From CAYFJO01 sp964343305 (GTDB lineage Bacteria; Planctomycetota; Planctomycetia; Pirellulales; Pirellulaceae): a DNA stretch of 59,703 bases. A model generated the notes under the pieces. It made no database searches. It was not told where the DNA came from and worked only from the letters and a program-made list of their open reading frames with translations. The stretch is taken from positions 1 to 59,703 of the forward strand of contig CAYFJO010000018.1 of the NCBI GenBank assembly GCA_964343305.1, in the 5' to 3' direction. Shown here piece by piece: positions 51,219 through 59,703 of the stretch; within the stretch, counting starts at the first letter, position 1, and each line of letters begins with the position of its first letter. Position numbers and translations under genes: made by a program.

Positions 51219-52400
51219 ATGCGAACTTCTTGGCACGTTCAGATCGGTGGGAATTTCATCCGTCTCGGCATAGTTCTCGTCCTCGTGTCGGCGTCGTCGC
51301 TTCTCGCGCAACTGAAAGAGAGCCAGCGAGAACAAATTGGGGAAGTCTTTGGCAAACCGACTTATCGTGATGAAATCAAGGCCAAATCGGCTTTCAATGC
51401 GGACGTTGGCAGGGCCGAGCCGATTAGCCCAGGAAGAAACGACGTGGGTGCGCGAAACCCCCATACTGATGTGCTACGATTCCTCACGATTCCACTCGAA
51501 AAGCTGCCGAAAGATTGTCGGTTGCACGAGCCTGGACGCGGCGGCGCGCAGCTTGGTCCTATTGGTGTCGTTGTGGACAAGAAGTCGATCAAATTCGTTG
51601 CGAGTTTTTTCGGGATTACCGAATCTCGCAACCAAGGATCAGAACCAAAGGAGCAAGCAACAAAGAAGCGAGGAACGCTCACCGGCCGTTTCATTCTTGA
51701 TGGCGAACCGCCCAAGTCGGAGAGACTGAGAATCCCTACGAAACGAAGTAATCTCCGCGGCAACCGGACGTTTCACGACCCGACCGCGGTTCATTACAAT
51801 CGCATTGGCCTGATTGATCAGTCGCTGATTGTGGGCAAAGACCGTGGCATCAAGAACATTTTGGTGTGGGTTCACAACAAGGACGTACCAGTCCCGCCGC
51901 GCACGGCCGCCGCCGAGAAGTTGGTGCTCCGTGCCAAAAGGGGGCTCTTCCACCCACGGTTACTTGCCTTTCAGACTCCCCAAACGCTGGTGTTGAAGAA
52001 CGAGGAAAAGAAAGGCGACGTGGACGATTTTCGAGACTTCCGTTGGCGGCCAATCAAGAGCACTGGTTTCCACGTCTCAACGATGGCCGGTCAAAGCCGT
52101 GAGTTCACCGTAAAACAACCGGACGAGATGCCGTCGCCGGTTGAGGGCAACCGGTATTCTTGGATGAAGACGTACCTCTTCCCCTGCGCGCACCCGTTTT
52201 TCGCGGTGACGGCAGACGATGGCAAATTCAGTATCGGGAATCTGCCGCCAGGCGAGTGGGAGTTCCGCGTCTGGCATGAACGATGTGGCTGGGTGCGCAC
52301 AGACCAGTGGCCGAAGGGGCGATTCACGCTAAAGATTGAACCTGGTGAGAGAGACGTCGGTGCGATCAAGCTCGCCCCCAGACTCTTCGAGGACAAATGA
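51219..52400 (+). CDS. Secreted cupredoxin-like protein with degenerate metal site
   Basis: A signal peptide (LGIVLVLVSASSLLAQ) precedes a long linker and then a domain of the planctomycete methylamine-utilisation/plastocyanin-like type (about 155-390): RGTLTGRFILDGEPP, IKNILVWVHNK, and the terminal carboxypeptidase-regulatory unit HPFFAVTADDGKFSIGNLPPGEWEFRVWHE. In relatives a copper site is formed by an HN after the long strand and a CDIHPWM-type motif. Here those positions read NEEKKGDVDD and EGNRYSWM, so the ligands appear lost. GAGGG lies six bases before the ATG. It is 18 bases after the membrane protein gene. Confidence 0.65.
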   Translation: MRTSWHVQIGGNFIRLGIVLVLVSASSLLAQLKESQREQIGEVFGKPTYRDEIKAKSAFNADVGRAEPISPGRNDVGARNPHTDVLRFLTIPLEKLPKDCRLHEPGRGGAQLGPIGVVVDKKSIKFVASFFGITESRNQGSEPKEQATKKRGTLTGRFILDGEPPKSERLRIPTKRSNLRGNRTFHDPTAVHYNRIGLIDQSLIVGKDRGIKNILVWVHNKDVPVPPRTAAAEKLVLRAKRGLFHPRLLAFQTPQTLVLKNEEKKGDVDDFRDFRWRPIKSTGFHVSTMAGQSREFTVKQPDEMPSPVEGNRYSWMKTYLFPCAHPFFAVTADDGKFSIGNLPPGEWEFRVWHERCGWVRTDQWPKGRFTLKIEPGERDVGAIKLAPRLFEDK

Positions 52401-52453
52401 CACTTTCGGCCGCGCGGACAAACCGCCAAACTCACAGTTCATGGGATTTGCCG

Positions 52454-52612
52454 ATGAAACGTACATTCATGCTCATAGCGCTCGTTGCGGGAATCGCGAC
52501 AAGCCGGGCGTACCTAGCGTCTTGCTTGCTCCTGAGCGGCAAACCTGCCGGCGCCTATACGGTCTTCGAACAGCATGAGCCTTCCACACAGAACGGTGAA
52601 ATCAATGCGTAA
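52454..52612 (+). CDS. Possible small secreted peptide
   Basis: ATG 52454 opens 52 codons with a signal-peptide-like start (MKRTFMLIALVAGIATSRAYL) and no recognisable mature domain. It overlaps the first bases of the next gene. No clear ribosome site is present. It may be chance or a relic. Confidence 0.25.
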   Translation: MKRTFMLIALVAGIATSRAYLASCLLLSGKPAGAYTVFEQHEPSTQNGEINA

Positions 52613-54677
52613 TCATGTTGAGCCACACGGACTGGCGCTGTTCGGTTGTCGCCTCATGGTTGGCACGCTGTCACTGGTGATTCTCGGACTGGCTCCGGCT
52701 AGAGCGCAGGATCAGGCAGGTGCCAACGTAGACCGCCCCTATCATTCCGAAGCTTGGTGGCGGGAACAGGCGGCCCGATTCATCGATCAGATTGCGGACG
52801 ACGAGGCACGTGACCGAGCTCTCTGCGACTTCGGCTATGTGCGAGTCCGAGCGGGTGATCTGGCTGGCGCGGCCATGGCGGCCCCTCGGATTGGCAACAC
52901 GGAGTTGCGAGTCTACGCGCATCTGTTCATCGCGAAGCATTACAAGCTGAGTGGCAAGCAGGATCAATGCCTGGCGGAGTTGCAGAGAGCGCGACCCGTC
53001 GCCCTGGCGGAATGGCCGGGTCAAATGATCAATGCGTATCTGGACTACGCGGAGTCGCCGGAGCAAGCCTTGGCCTTCGTCTTGGCGGTGGGCAATCAAC
53101 GTTATCGTTCCGGCCAGATCGATTTTCTTGCCAAAGGATTGGCACAGCGCGGCGAACTTGAGCACGCACTGTTGGTCCTCGACCGTCATGTCGCGCGTGA
53201 CCGTCGCGAGAAGATGCTTGTCTCCATGGCCAAGTCCGCGGCCTCGGCGGCGCGGGTAAAAGACGTCCAGCAGCTCGTCTCGATGTTGAAGGAGAGCAGC
53301 AATCCGGACGCCGCGTGGAAGATGCTGGTCAGTGCGCTCGTGCACCGCGGCCGCCAGGACGAGGCGCGCCAGTTCGTGGATCGAATATCTGATCCCGTGA
53401 TGCGCTCGCAGGCCAATGCAGCCCTCGGCCGGGTCGCGGATGTTAGCACGGACATGTTGCTGGGGCAGATTCAAGCCGCAGCAACGCGCCAGCAAAAACA
53501 GGTTCTCCAGAATTCCTTACTGAACAAACTGATTGCGGCAGGCGACGACGACGCAGCCCAGCGGACAATCGAGTCGATGGTCAAGACGATCAAGGCGTTT
53601 CCTCACGAGCCACAAGTCAGTGCGTTTGGAACGGTTGATGACAACATGGCAATCGGCGCCGCACGTTCAAACTACTTGCGCGTGGCGCGGCTGTTGGCAG
53701 AGCAAGGCAAGGATGAGGCAAGCCGCAAATGTCTCGCCAAGGCGCGAAAGGCGATCGTGGATATGCCGTACGCTTCAGGAATCGGCAACTTTTTCGTGGT
53801 CAAGCGGCTCGTAGATACGCAACTCACTCTGAAAGATCTGGATGGTGCTCGCGGCACGTTGGAGATTCTCCAGCCGGACGACAAAAGGAGGGTTTCCGGC
53901 GGCGTGGCGGCAGCGTTCATCCGCGCTGGCGACGTTGACACTGCGATGCAGATTGCCGAAGAAGTGCTCTCCAACCAATGGCCTGGGGACGACATCGGCG
54001 ATATCGTCGAGGCGCTGATTCACCGCGGCGAACTCGACATGGCTCGAAAACTGCTGGCCAAGCTTGGAGATTCGCGGGACGGCATTTCTGCCCTTCGGGC
54101 TGCCGGAAGCGCGATGCTGGCGACCGGCCAAGGACCGCAGCTTAACAAATGGCTGGATGGTATGACTGCCGTGGCCAAGGCCTACGTTTGCATTGGGGCA
54201 TCGGAAGCGCTGATGAAACAGGTAGGCCGACCGCCAGCTTCGCAGCAAGAGCGCGCGGTGGTCAAGTATCTGGCGATTCCGCAAAGATCACTGCCTGCCG
54301 GGCTTGCGCTGCAACGCCACAATACCTCTCAACGTTCTCCCGCAACGGCCAATCCCGGCGTCTTCCGGCACGGGACGCTTCCCACCGCCGTCGAGCACCT
54401 GCAGCGTCATCGATACGGCACCTTCGTCGACATTGAAAACGCCTTTCTAGCAACGTATCGCAACGATCAGGGATTCGACGTGCGCATTCAGTGCTTCGCC
54501 TTCGCGGATGCAGACACCGCGCAAAGAGTTCAGTTCAGCATCAAGCGAATTGCCGACTGGTGCTTTCGGAAGGACCGGCTGCTTGTGTACGTCAGCAGCA
54601 GCCACCCCGACGCTCAGTCTGCCCGTGACGCCGTGCAGAAGTTCCTGCAATCGCAGCCCGATCCGTGGGAAGACTAG
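52605..54677 (+). CDS. Secreted alpha-solenoid (TPR-like) protein
   Basis: The start at ATG 52605 follows GGTGA; another ATG at 52575 is in frame. A signal peptide (LMVGTLSLVILGLAPARAQ) is followed by about 500 residues of helical pairs of TPR/Sel1-like pattern (ARDRALCDFGYVRVRAGDLAGAAMAA, ALVHRGRQDEARQFVDRI, ALIHRGELDMARKLLAKLGD). The final 90 residues are a different, mixed alpha/beta domain (YGTFVDIENAFLATYRNDQGFDVRIQCFAFADADTAQRVQFSIKR). It has 690 residues. There is no enzyme motif; a scaffold role outside the cytoplasm is inferred. Confidence 0.75.
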   Translation: MRNHVEPHGLALFGCRLMVGTLSLVILGLAPARAQDQAGANVDRPYHSEAWWREQAARFIDQIADDEARDRALCDFGYVRVRAGDLAGAAMAAPRIGNTELRVYAHLFIAKHYKLSGKQDQCLAELQRARPVALAEWPGQMINAYLDYAESPEQALAFVLAVGNQRYRSGQIDFLAKGLAQRGELEHALLVLDRHVARDRREKMLVSMAKSAASAARVKDVQQLVSMLKESSNPDAAWKMLVSALVHRGRQDEARQFVDRISDPVMRSQANAALGRVADVSTDMLLGQIQAAATRQQKQVLQNSLLNKLIAAGDDDAAQRTIESMVKTIKAFPHEPQVSAFGTVDDNMAIGAARSNYLRVARLLAEQGKDEASRKCLAKARKAIVDMPYASGIGNFFVVKRLVDTQLTLKDLDGARGTLEILQPDDKRRVSGGVAAAFIRAGDVDTAMQIAEEVLSNQWPGDDIGDIVEALIHRGELDMARKLLAKLGDSRDGISALRAAGSAMLATGQGPQLNKWLDGMTAVAKAYVCIGASEALMKQVGRPPASQQERAVVKYLAIPQRSLPAGLALQRHNTSQRSPATANPGVFRHGTLPTAVEHLQRHRYGTFVDIENAFLATYRNDQGFDVRIQCFAFADADTAQRVQFSIKRIADWCFRKDRLLVYVSSSHPDAQSARDAVQKFLQSQPDPWED

Positions 54678-54777
54678 TGAACTCAAGGATCCGGGCTCGG
54701 ACTCTGGCAAGCCCGGCGCCAAGCAGTAAATGAACTGTGAACTTTGACACAATCCAACCGTCATCGGAGACAGCGAC

Positions 54778-56748
54778 ATGAGAAATTACTTCTTACTCCT
54801 GATCCCAACCATCGGTCTTCTGGTTGGATGCGGCTCGAATACGGAGAAGACAACGCAGCAGCCTGCCGTTCAAAACGAGTCTGCCACATCAAAAAACACG
54901 ACGACTGCTGTTAATCCCTCAGCCGCCGTTGAAAACTTGTCGAACAGCCCGACTGAAATACTGCCGCACGAGCCAAAAACTCCGGACATTTGGATTGCCG
55001 CGGCACAAGGAAATGTTGACGACGTGCGACATTACCTGAAGTCGGATTCCAGTCTGCTGAACCGACCTGATGAAAAAGGTCTCGCGCCTTTGCACAAGGC
55101 GGCTCTGGCCGGCCGAATCGAGACGGTTACGTTTCTTTTGGATTCTGGGGCGAAGATCAATGTTAGAGTGACGACGTTTCAAGGCACTCCGTTACAATAC
55201 GCCGCTGCCTACGGTCACTTGGAAGTTGCCAGGCTGCTCGTCGATCGGAAAGCCAACGTCAACGCCAAGGACACACGAGGTCGGACGCCACTCGACTGGG
55301 CCGACTTGAAAGGGCATGCACAAATCGTCCAGCTTCTGCGTCCGCTCACGAACGAGAGTGCCTCGGCGGTCACAACCAAAGAACCAACTCGCAGCACGAA
55401 GCCGCTCGCGCCGGCTCCGGAGCCGAAGCAATCGGACACTCTGCCTGCTGGTCGCACGCCCTACAAGCCAACGTTGCAACAAGCATCGCCGCGCGAATCA
55501 CTGAAGTTCATAAAAGGCGATGCAAAAACTATCGAAAGTGATGCGCCAGACTTCTTGGTGGGTGAACAAGGACAGCTTGTAACCTTGATCCGGCCGGTGG
55601 TCGCCAACTTGCACATCCAGGATGCTTTTCGGGTTGCCCTACATTGGGAACCATCAACCGGGCCCCTTAAGGGAAACAACCATACTCCGTCCTGGTTTCC
55701 ACGTGCGACCTTGTCTTCATTGAAATTCAAGATTACGACACCCGACGAGAAGACAATGGTCTTGCAGGCAGAAGCTAAGGGGGCCGACACATGGAATTAT
55801 GGATTCTATTACCGACCCACGCTCCTAATCACTCTGAATGAAAAGGGAATTTCCACACCACGCGGCTTCAATGGAAACTGGTCTAAAGGAAAGTCTGATC
55901 TGCATCGTGAAGGTCTTTACAGAATCACGATCTCTGGTGCGCTGATGTTTGGAGCAAGTGGAAAAGGAGAGAGAGAAGACCCAAGGTATCCGCCAGTGCC
56001 CTTTGAAACTTCAGAAATCGCATTCTTCAAATCCAAGGCTCGAAAGCCTCTCTCCAGCATTAGACAAAAAGCAAGGGAAAAGTTGGGAGAGAGGTTTAAG
56101 GTAAAGGAGTTTCTTGCTCCTGGATTTCGAACCGAGTCCGGCATGGTTTCCGGGATGGTTACCGAAGATCCGAGTGGATCACTGTACGTTCATTTTGCGG
56201 GTGAGACGATTAACTGGGGTTTCAAACATTACATTGCGAACGTGGATCCCAACGGAAAGGTATTGGGACTCCGAGAGAAGTACGTGGGAACATGCGTGGC
56301 AGAAGGGACCAAAGTGCGAACTCGAAGAGGTCTTGTAGCTGTTGAGGAAGTACGCATCGGCGATCACGTCCAAGGTTACGATCTAACGAGTCGCAAGTGT
56401 ACGTTCAATCACGTAGAAATGGTCAGACGATCGCGTGCCACCAAATCCATGCAAATCATCGGATCGCTTCGGTTAACTGGTGCCCACCCCGTTTATACGG
56501 CAGAAGGATGGAAGCCCGCATCTCAACTAAACTCATCCGACAAAGTTTTTACTGATGCCCTGCGATTCGAGATGGGAACACACGCCATCATTGAAGAGCA
56601 AGTTGACGTATACGATCTGGCAGTGAGCGGAACGCACAATTTCTTTGCCGGTGGAATATTGGTCCACAACAAGGACAGAGCGTACTCGCCAGCCCTGGAC
56701 GATCCTTGGTATTTTTTCTGGCCGAAGCAGGTTGAGAAGCAACAGTGA
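54778..56748 (+). CDS. Ankyrin-repeat lipoprotein with C-terminal Hint (intein-like) domain
   Basis: The lipoprotein signal is FLLLIPTIGLLVGC. Three to four ankyrin repeats lie at about 70-190 (KGLAPLHKAALAGRIETVTFLLDSGA; GTPLQYAAAYGHLEVARLLVDRKANVN), then a Pro-rich linker and a 250-residue unassigned region. Residues 506-631 are a Hint domain: C506 in GTCVAEGTKVRTRRG, T567-x-x-H570 in LTGAHPVYT, and the C-terminal block VYDLAVSGTHNFFAGGILVHN ending H630-N631. The next residue is K, and only 25 residues follow. This matches bacterial intein-like domains that cleave without splicing. GGAG lies eight bases before the ATG. Confidence 0.85.
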   Translation: MRNYFLLLIPTIGLLVGCGSNTEKTTQQPAVQNESATSKNTTTAVNPSAAVENLSNSPTEILPHEPKTPDIWIAAAQGNVDDVRHYLKSDSSLLNRPDEKGLAPLHKAALAGRIETVTFLLDSGAKINVRVTTFQGTPLQYAAAYGHLEVARLLVDRKANVNAKDTRGRTPLDWADLKGHAQIVQLLRPLTNESASAVTTKEPTRSTKPLAPAPEPKQSDTLPAGRTPYKPTLQQASPRESLKFIKGDAKTIESDAPDFLVGEQGQLVTLIRPVVANLHIQDAFRVALHWEPSTGPLKGNNHTPSWFPRATLSSLKFKITTPDEKTMVLQAEAKGADTWNYGFYYRPTLLITLNEKGISTPRGFNGNWSKGKSDLHREGLYRITISGALMFGASGKGEREDPRYPPVPFETSEIAFFKSKARKPLSSIRQKAREKLGERFKVKEFLAPGFRTESGMVSGMVTEDPSGSLYVHFAGETINWGFKHYIANVDPNGKVLGLREKYVGTCVAEGTKVRTRRGLVAVEEVRIGDHVQGYDLTSRKCTFNHVEMVRRSRATKSMQIIGSLRLTGAHPVYTAEGWKPASQLNSSDKVFTDALRFEMGTHAIIEEQVDVYDLAVSGTHNFFAGGILVHNKDRAYSPALDDPWYFFWPKQVEKQQ

Positions 56749-56825
56749 ATCGAGACCGTCACTCTGTCTACGGAATTCCCTAACGGCATCCATTGGGAGG
56801 GACAGATCCAAGGAGCAGGGAACAA

Positions 56826-57032
56826 ATGCGTAGCACTCCTGCGTTGCTTGCTGTCCTTGCCGTTGCCATCGCGATGTTTCTGGCGTATTACAACTTTGTG
56901 CGGAGAACTCGTCATTCGGACAACAGTGGCCAACGTGGACGTCTACGTCCGACTGCTGCTATGATGGCGAAAGTGACGAATCGGCTGTGGAATTTTACCG
57001 ATTTGTACGATGAAGTCTTGAACTACGGATAA
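56826..57032 (+). pseudogene. IS1-like transposase C-terminal remnant
   Basis: The 68-codon frame ends AIAMFLAYYNFVRR...GRLRPTAAMMAKVTNRLWNFTDLYDEVL. This matches the typical end of IS1-like DDE transposases, in which YYNFVR is followed by a TPAMxAG-like segment and a W-S/N-F motif. The first 20 residues (MRSTPALLAVLAVAIAMFL) make it look like a membrane peptide with a fair ribosome site (AGGGA). A small membrane protein cannot be excluded. Confidence 0.45.
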
Positions 57033-57406
57033 TCAAGAAGATGGTCAATTTCTGCTTTCAACTACTTGTCATTTTCTCACCAGACAATCCTGACAAGATT
57101 GCAGGGAAGCCAATTGTTGACAGTCTCGCGTCGCGAGCGCACATGTCAGCAATAGTTGATGCTTTTGATGCCAAGTACATAACAGACAAGACGTTTTGGA
57201 AGTTGATATTTCCGATTTACAGCGCCGACAAATCCAGAATGAGATGGTCAAAATAGCGGCAAGAATCATCCACTGAAAAGGTTTGACACGTTTGGTCATT
57301 CAAAAGACCCCACTACCCGACAAGGCGGTTTCTGCCATGCCCTCTCCAAATCGAGTATTATTAATCGGTGAACTCGACTCGAACAGCCACGTTACTTGGT
57401 TTCGAA
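57033..57406. other. Intergenic stretch without recognised gene
   Basis: I see only short frames without family resemblance and no clear promoter in these bases. With the transposase remnant on the left it is probably relic mobile DNA plus the upstream region of the hydrolase gene. Confidence 0.4.
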
Positions 57407-58885
57407 ATGCACACCAGTCATTCAATTGCGAAATCGTCGGAAACGCACTGCCCCCAGCGTTCGTCTCTTGGGGTGGCTTGCTTGGCCATCACTTTGTTGA
57501 CATTCACAGCAGTAGATGCGGCCGCTGGCGACGATCACGTCTATCCTGAAGCGACATGGAAGACGAAAGCACCCGCCGAAGTTGGATTGAGCGTGGAGAC
57601 ACTCAAGGCATTCAGTGAATTTGTTGGCGGACGCGGGTGCGTCGTGCGGCATGGCTATTTGGTCTATTCGTGGGGCGATATTGGCCGTCGCGCCGATGTT
57701 GCGTCGGCGGCGAAGCCGTTCTACGCGCACTTTCTCTGGAAAGCAATTGAAGATGGCAAGATCGAGAGCGTGGATGAAAAAGCGCTGAAATGGGAGCCGA
57801 GGCTGGCGATGATCAACAAGGACCTCGGCTTTAAGGACCGTGAGATTCGCTGGCGTGACTTCGCGAACCAAACGTCCTGTTATCAGCTTGTTGAGAAACC
57901 TGGAACGGCATACGCCTACAACGATTGGCAGATGGCGCTATTCTGGGACACATTGATCCTGAAGGTGTACGAAGCGACCTACGACAACGTTGATAAAGAG
58001 GTCTTTCATCCGCTGCTGACGGAACGACTTCACTGCGACGACAAGCCAACGATGATGGCATTTGGGACACGCAACCGCGCCGGTCGCGTTGCCATCTCTG
58101 TGCGCGATTTGGCGCGATTTGGCCTGCTTTACCTGCGCGAAGGCAACTGGAGAGGCAAACAGTTGATCAGCCGCGAGCACGCTAAGATGGCGGTAACAAA
58201 TCCGCTACCGAATTCAATACCGCGCGCCGGCAAGAAGGCTGCGGAGATGATTCCCCGACAGCGGACGATGGGATCGGGCAACAAACCTGACAATCAAACA
58301 GACCACTTCGGGAGTTACAGTTGGCTCTGGTGGACAAACGGTGTTGACCGCAACGGCGTGCGGATGTTTCCCGGCGCACCACACGATCTTTTTGGTGCCT
58401 TTGGCCACGGCGGGCCGCGAGCAATGTGGGTGATTCCCAGCCTCGACATCATCGTTTCCTACAACGACGCAAAGATGCGCAGGTGGACAAGTGGGCCGAA
58501 GAATCCGACGAACGACGCGATGAAACTGCTCGTGGCTGCAATTGACAAAGGCGAACTCAAGACAAACGTATTCAATCGTGAACAAGGATCAGGTGCGGTC
58601 TCTGTTTCTAATGACACCGGCAGCGACCTTTCGTATCCTCGCAGCCAAACAATCGAAAGAGTCGAATTCGATTTTTCAACTCACGATTGCCGCGCGCCTG
58701 GCAGCGACAACTGGCCAATTACTTGGGCGGATGACGATCATCAATACACTGCGTGGGGTGATGGTGCGGGCCTGGTTTCGCCGTCGAAAGCTGCCGACTC
58801 ACCAAAGTGGTATTTCCCACGGTCAAGGCGGTTCTTTCTCAGACAGAGGGACGAACTTGCGACCGCAAGCTGTTCCGCCCGATGA
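57407..58885 (+). CDS. Beta-lactamase-fold serine hydrolase, exported, C-terminus truncated
   Basis: ATG 57407 is used; a GTG at 57368 is also in frame. A signal segment (GVACLAITLLTFTAVDAAAG) precedes a class C beta-lactamase/esterase-like domain. The catalytic SAAK (SxxK) is in ADVASAAKPFYAHFLW, YNDWQ is at the YxN position, and HGGPRAMW replaces the KTG box. After about residue 415 a second domain starts (IERVEFDFSTHDCRAPGSDNWPITWADDDHQYTAWGDG), known from other planctomycete proteins where it continues for over 200 residues. Here it breaks off after GDGAG into unrelated, low-complexity sequence, so the gene is probably truncated there. Confidence 0.75.
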   Translation: MHTSHSIAKSSETHCPQRSSLGVACLAITLLTFTAVDAAAGDDHVYPEATWKTKAPAEVGLSVETLKAFSEFVGGRGCVVRHGYLVYSWGDIGRRADVASAAKPFYAHFLWKAIEDGKIESVDEKALKWEPRLAMINKDLGFKDREIRWRDFANQTSCYQLVEKPGTAYAYNDWQMALFWDTLILKVYEATYDNVDKEVFHPLLTERLHCDDKPTMMAFGTRNRAGRVAISVRDLARFGLLYLREGNWRGKQLISREHAKMAVTNPLPNSIPRAGKKAAEMIPRQRTMGSGNKPDNQTDHFGSYSWLWWTNGVDRNGVRMFPGAPHDLFGAFGHGGPRAMWVIPSLDIIVSYNDAKMRRWTSGPKNPTNDAMKLLVAAIDKGELKTNVFNREQGSGAVSVSNDTGSDLSYPRSQTIERVEFDFSTHDCRAPGSDNWPITWADDDHQYTAWGDGAGLVSPSKAADSPKWYFPRSRRFFLRQRDELATASCSAR

Positions 58886-58952
58886 ACTGACCAGGCAATA
58901 TCTGCGCAAAAGGCAATAGCCGTCGTGCAACGCAGAAACTGACAGGCACCGT

Positions 58953-59703
58953 TCACTCGCTGGGCCGCGATGCGGCCTTCTGTGCCGATCGTAGGACAAG
59001 CCGTTCACCGCGGGCGGTCTCAATCTGCACCAGACCACCTACATTCGGCTGGACAGCTTGGTGGTCGTCGCCCCGCTGTACGGTCAACGCGGGCCAAGGG
59101 CTCAGAAAATGCAGCCGGCCGCCGACGGTCGAGGTGACGGCGACTTGGGTAACACGACCACCGTCCTGACTGGCCGAAACGAGGAAGCCGCCCTGTGCTC
59201 TCAGATCGCGGAAGCTCGCCGCTTTGTCCTTCGGCCAGGCGGGGAAGACGCGGATGATGTCGCCCACGCTTTGTAACAGCAACTCGCTGATCGCCATCGA
59301 TGCGGCGAATTGCTCAGTGTAATGCCCGTAAGTGTTGATGCCGCTGCCAAGCCGGTTGAGCGTCAAGGTGCCGTTCGGCCGTGAACGGGCGGCGAGTTCC
59401 CGGCGCATCCACTTGTGCGCGCCCGGCATGCTGAGCCGCGCGCGGGCGACCGACAGCATGATCGAGGAATTGTTCCCGTTCCACTGGCACTTGTCGATTG
59501 TCCGCGAAAACAGTTGTTTCTCCGCTGGCGACGAGAACCAGGTGACGACGTCGCCAGGGAACACGGGCGTGACAGGCACGGCGATATTGTAAGTGATCGG
59601 CGGGGCGTCCCGCACATCGACCACGATCGGCTCGTCGGCCCCAGTCGTCGGATAGGGCGGCAGACGCTCCAGCCGGTGCTTCCACCGCTCGATCAGTTCA
59701 GCG
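58953..59703 (-). CDS. GH95-like glycoside hydrolase, C-terminal part (runs off window)
   Basis: The frame is open from the right edge of the window, so the 5' part lies outside. The visible 250 residues end with the pattern of family GH95 alpha-L-fucosidase/galactosidase relatives: INTYGHYTEQFAASMAISELLLQSVGDIIRVFPAWP, then FRDLRAQGGFLVSASQDGGRVTQVAVTSTVGGRLHF, i.e. the last barrel helices and the C-terminal beta domain. Catalytic residues of the family lie further upstream and cannot be checked here. The sequence before the GTG at 59624 (AELIERWKHRLERLPPYP) is also coding. Confidence 0.75.
   Translation of the reverse strand, partial: AELIERWKHRLERLPPYPTTGADEPIVVDVRDAPPITYNIAVPVTPVFPGDVVTWFSSPAEKQLFSRTIDKCQWNGNNSSIMLSVARARLSMPGAHKWMRRELAARSRPNGTLTLNRLGSGINTYGHYTEQFAASMAISELLLQSVGDIIRVFPAWPKDKAASFRDLRAQGGFLVSASQDGGRVTQVAVTSTVGGRLHFLSPWPALTVQRGDDHQAVQPNVGGLVQIETARGERLVLRSAQKAASRPSE

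Noticed and set aside
57041..57256. 71-residue plus-strand frame after the transposase remnant
   Set aside because: No ribosome site, no family resemblance and irregular composition; probably chance.
1..59703. CRISPR arrays, rRNA and tRNA genes
   Set aside because: No regularly spaced repeats and no recognisable tRNA or rRNA sequence were found by eye; a covariance-model scan would be needed to exclude a tRNA.

Overview
The window looks like chromosomal DNA of a planctomycete, probably of the Pirellulales/Rhodopirellula type. The gene families point that way: three DUF1501 proteins, two DUF1549/DUF1553 proteins (one with a PSCyt1 c-type haem motif), a WD40 protein, a Ser/Thr kinase beside an ECF sigma factor, a sulfatase with its radical-SAM maturase, and a BlaI/M56 pair. 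Small palindromic repeats scattered between genes also fit. Taxonomy is inferred from family content only; no rRNA or tRNA gene was recognised.

Layout. 0-7.2 kb: an incomplete coiled-coil protein, then a minus-strand signalling cluster (kinase with TPR-like tail, secreted protein, ECF sigma factor, small protein) with a dead DUF1080 fragment in front of it and a YflT-like stress protein beyond. 7.4-12.1 kb: anaerobic sulfatase maturase, divergent propionyl-CoA synthetase (prpE), and a decayed ISAzo13-family element with recognisable ends. 12.1-20.7 kb: a five-gene minus-strand operon (DUF1549/1553, DUF1501, WD40, PSCyt1-DUF1549-DUF1553, DUF1501) behind a good promoter. 21.1-26.5 kb: a clan GH-D glycosidase-like gene and an unusual DUF1566-DUF1566-EF-hand-sulfatase fusion, which shares a promoter module with the preceding operon. 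26.5-27.2 kb: an intergenic cluster of palindromic repeats. 27.2-36.3 kb: acetyltransferase, histidine kinase next to a UrtA-like binding lipoprotein, membrane protein, VOC protein, a DUF1501 gene and a membrane-anchored arginine/agmatine-deiminase-like protein overlapping it tail to tail, and a secreted protein.

36.6-46 kb is a Cu(I)/Ag(I)-type efflux locus: a very Cys-rich exported protein, CusB-like adaptor with a heavy-metal-binding motif, CusA-like pump with the conserved methionine triad and an inserted CxxC...CxxC knuckle, a small secreted double-CC metal-binding protein, and a CusC/TolC-like lipoprotein split by an intact ISAs1-family element with a 10-bp target duplication. 46.3-52.4 kb is a BlaI-repressor/M56-protease operon whose promoter carries two 14-bp palindromes; the protease has HEAT-like and leucine-rich repeats in place of a penicillin-binding sensor. 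52.6-59.7 kb holds a secreted solenoid protein, an ankyrin lipoprotein with a C-terminal intein-like Hint domain, a transposase remnant, a beta-lactamase-fold hydrolase and the end of a GH95-like gene that runs off the window.

The items most worth following are the Hint-domain lipoprotein, the BlaI/M56-HEAT-LRR system with its twin operators, the DUF1566/EF-hand/sulfatase fusion, the shared promoter module, and the metal-efflux locus with its inserted zinc-ribbon-like knuckle and IS-broken outer-membrane gene.
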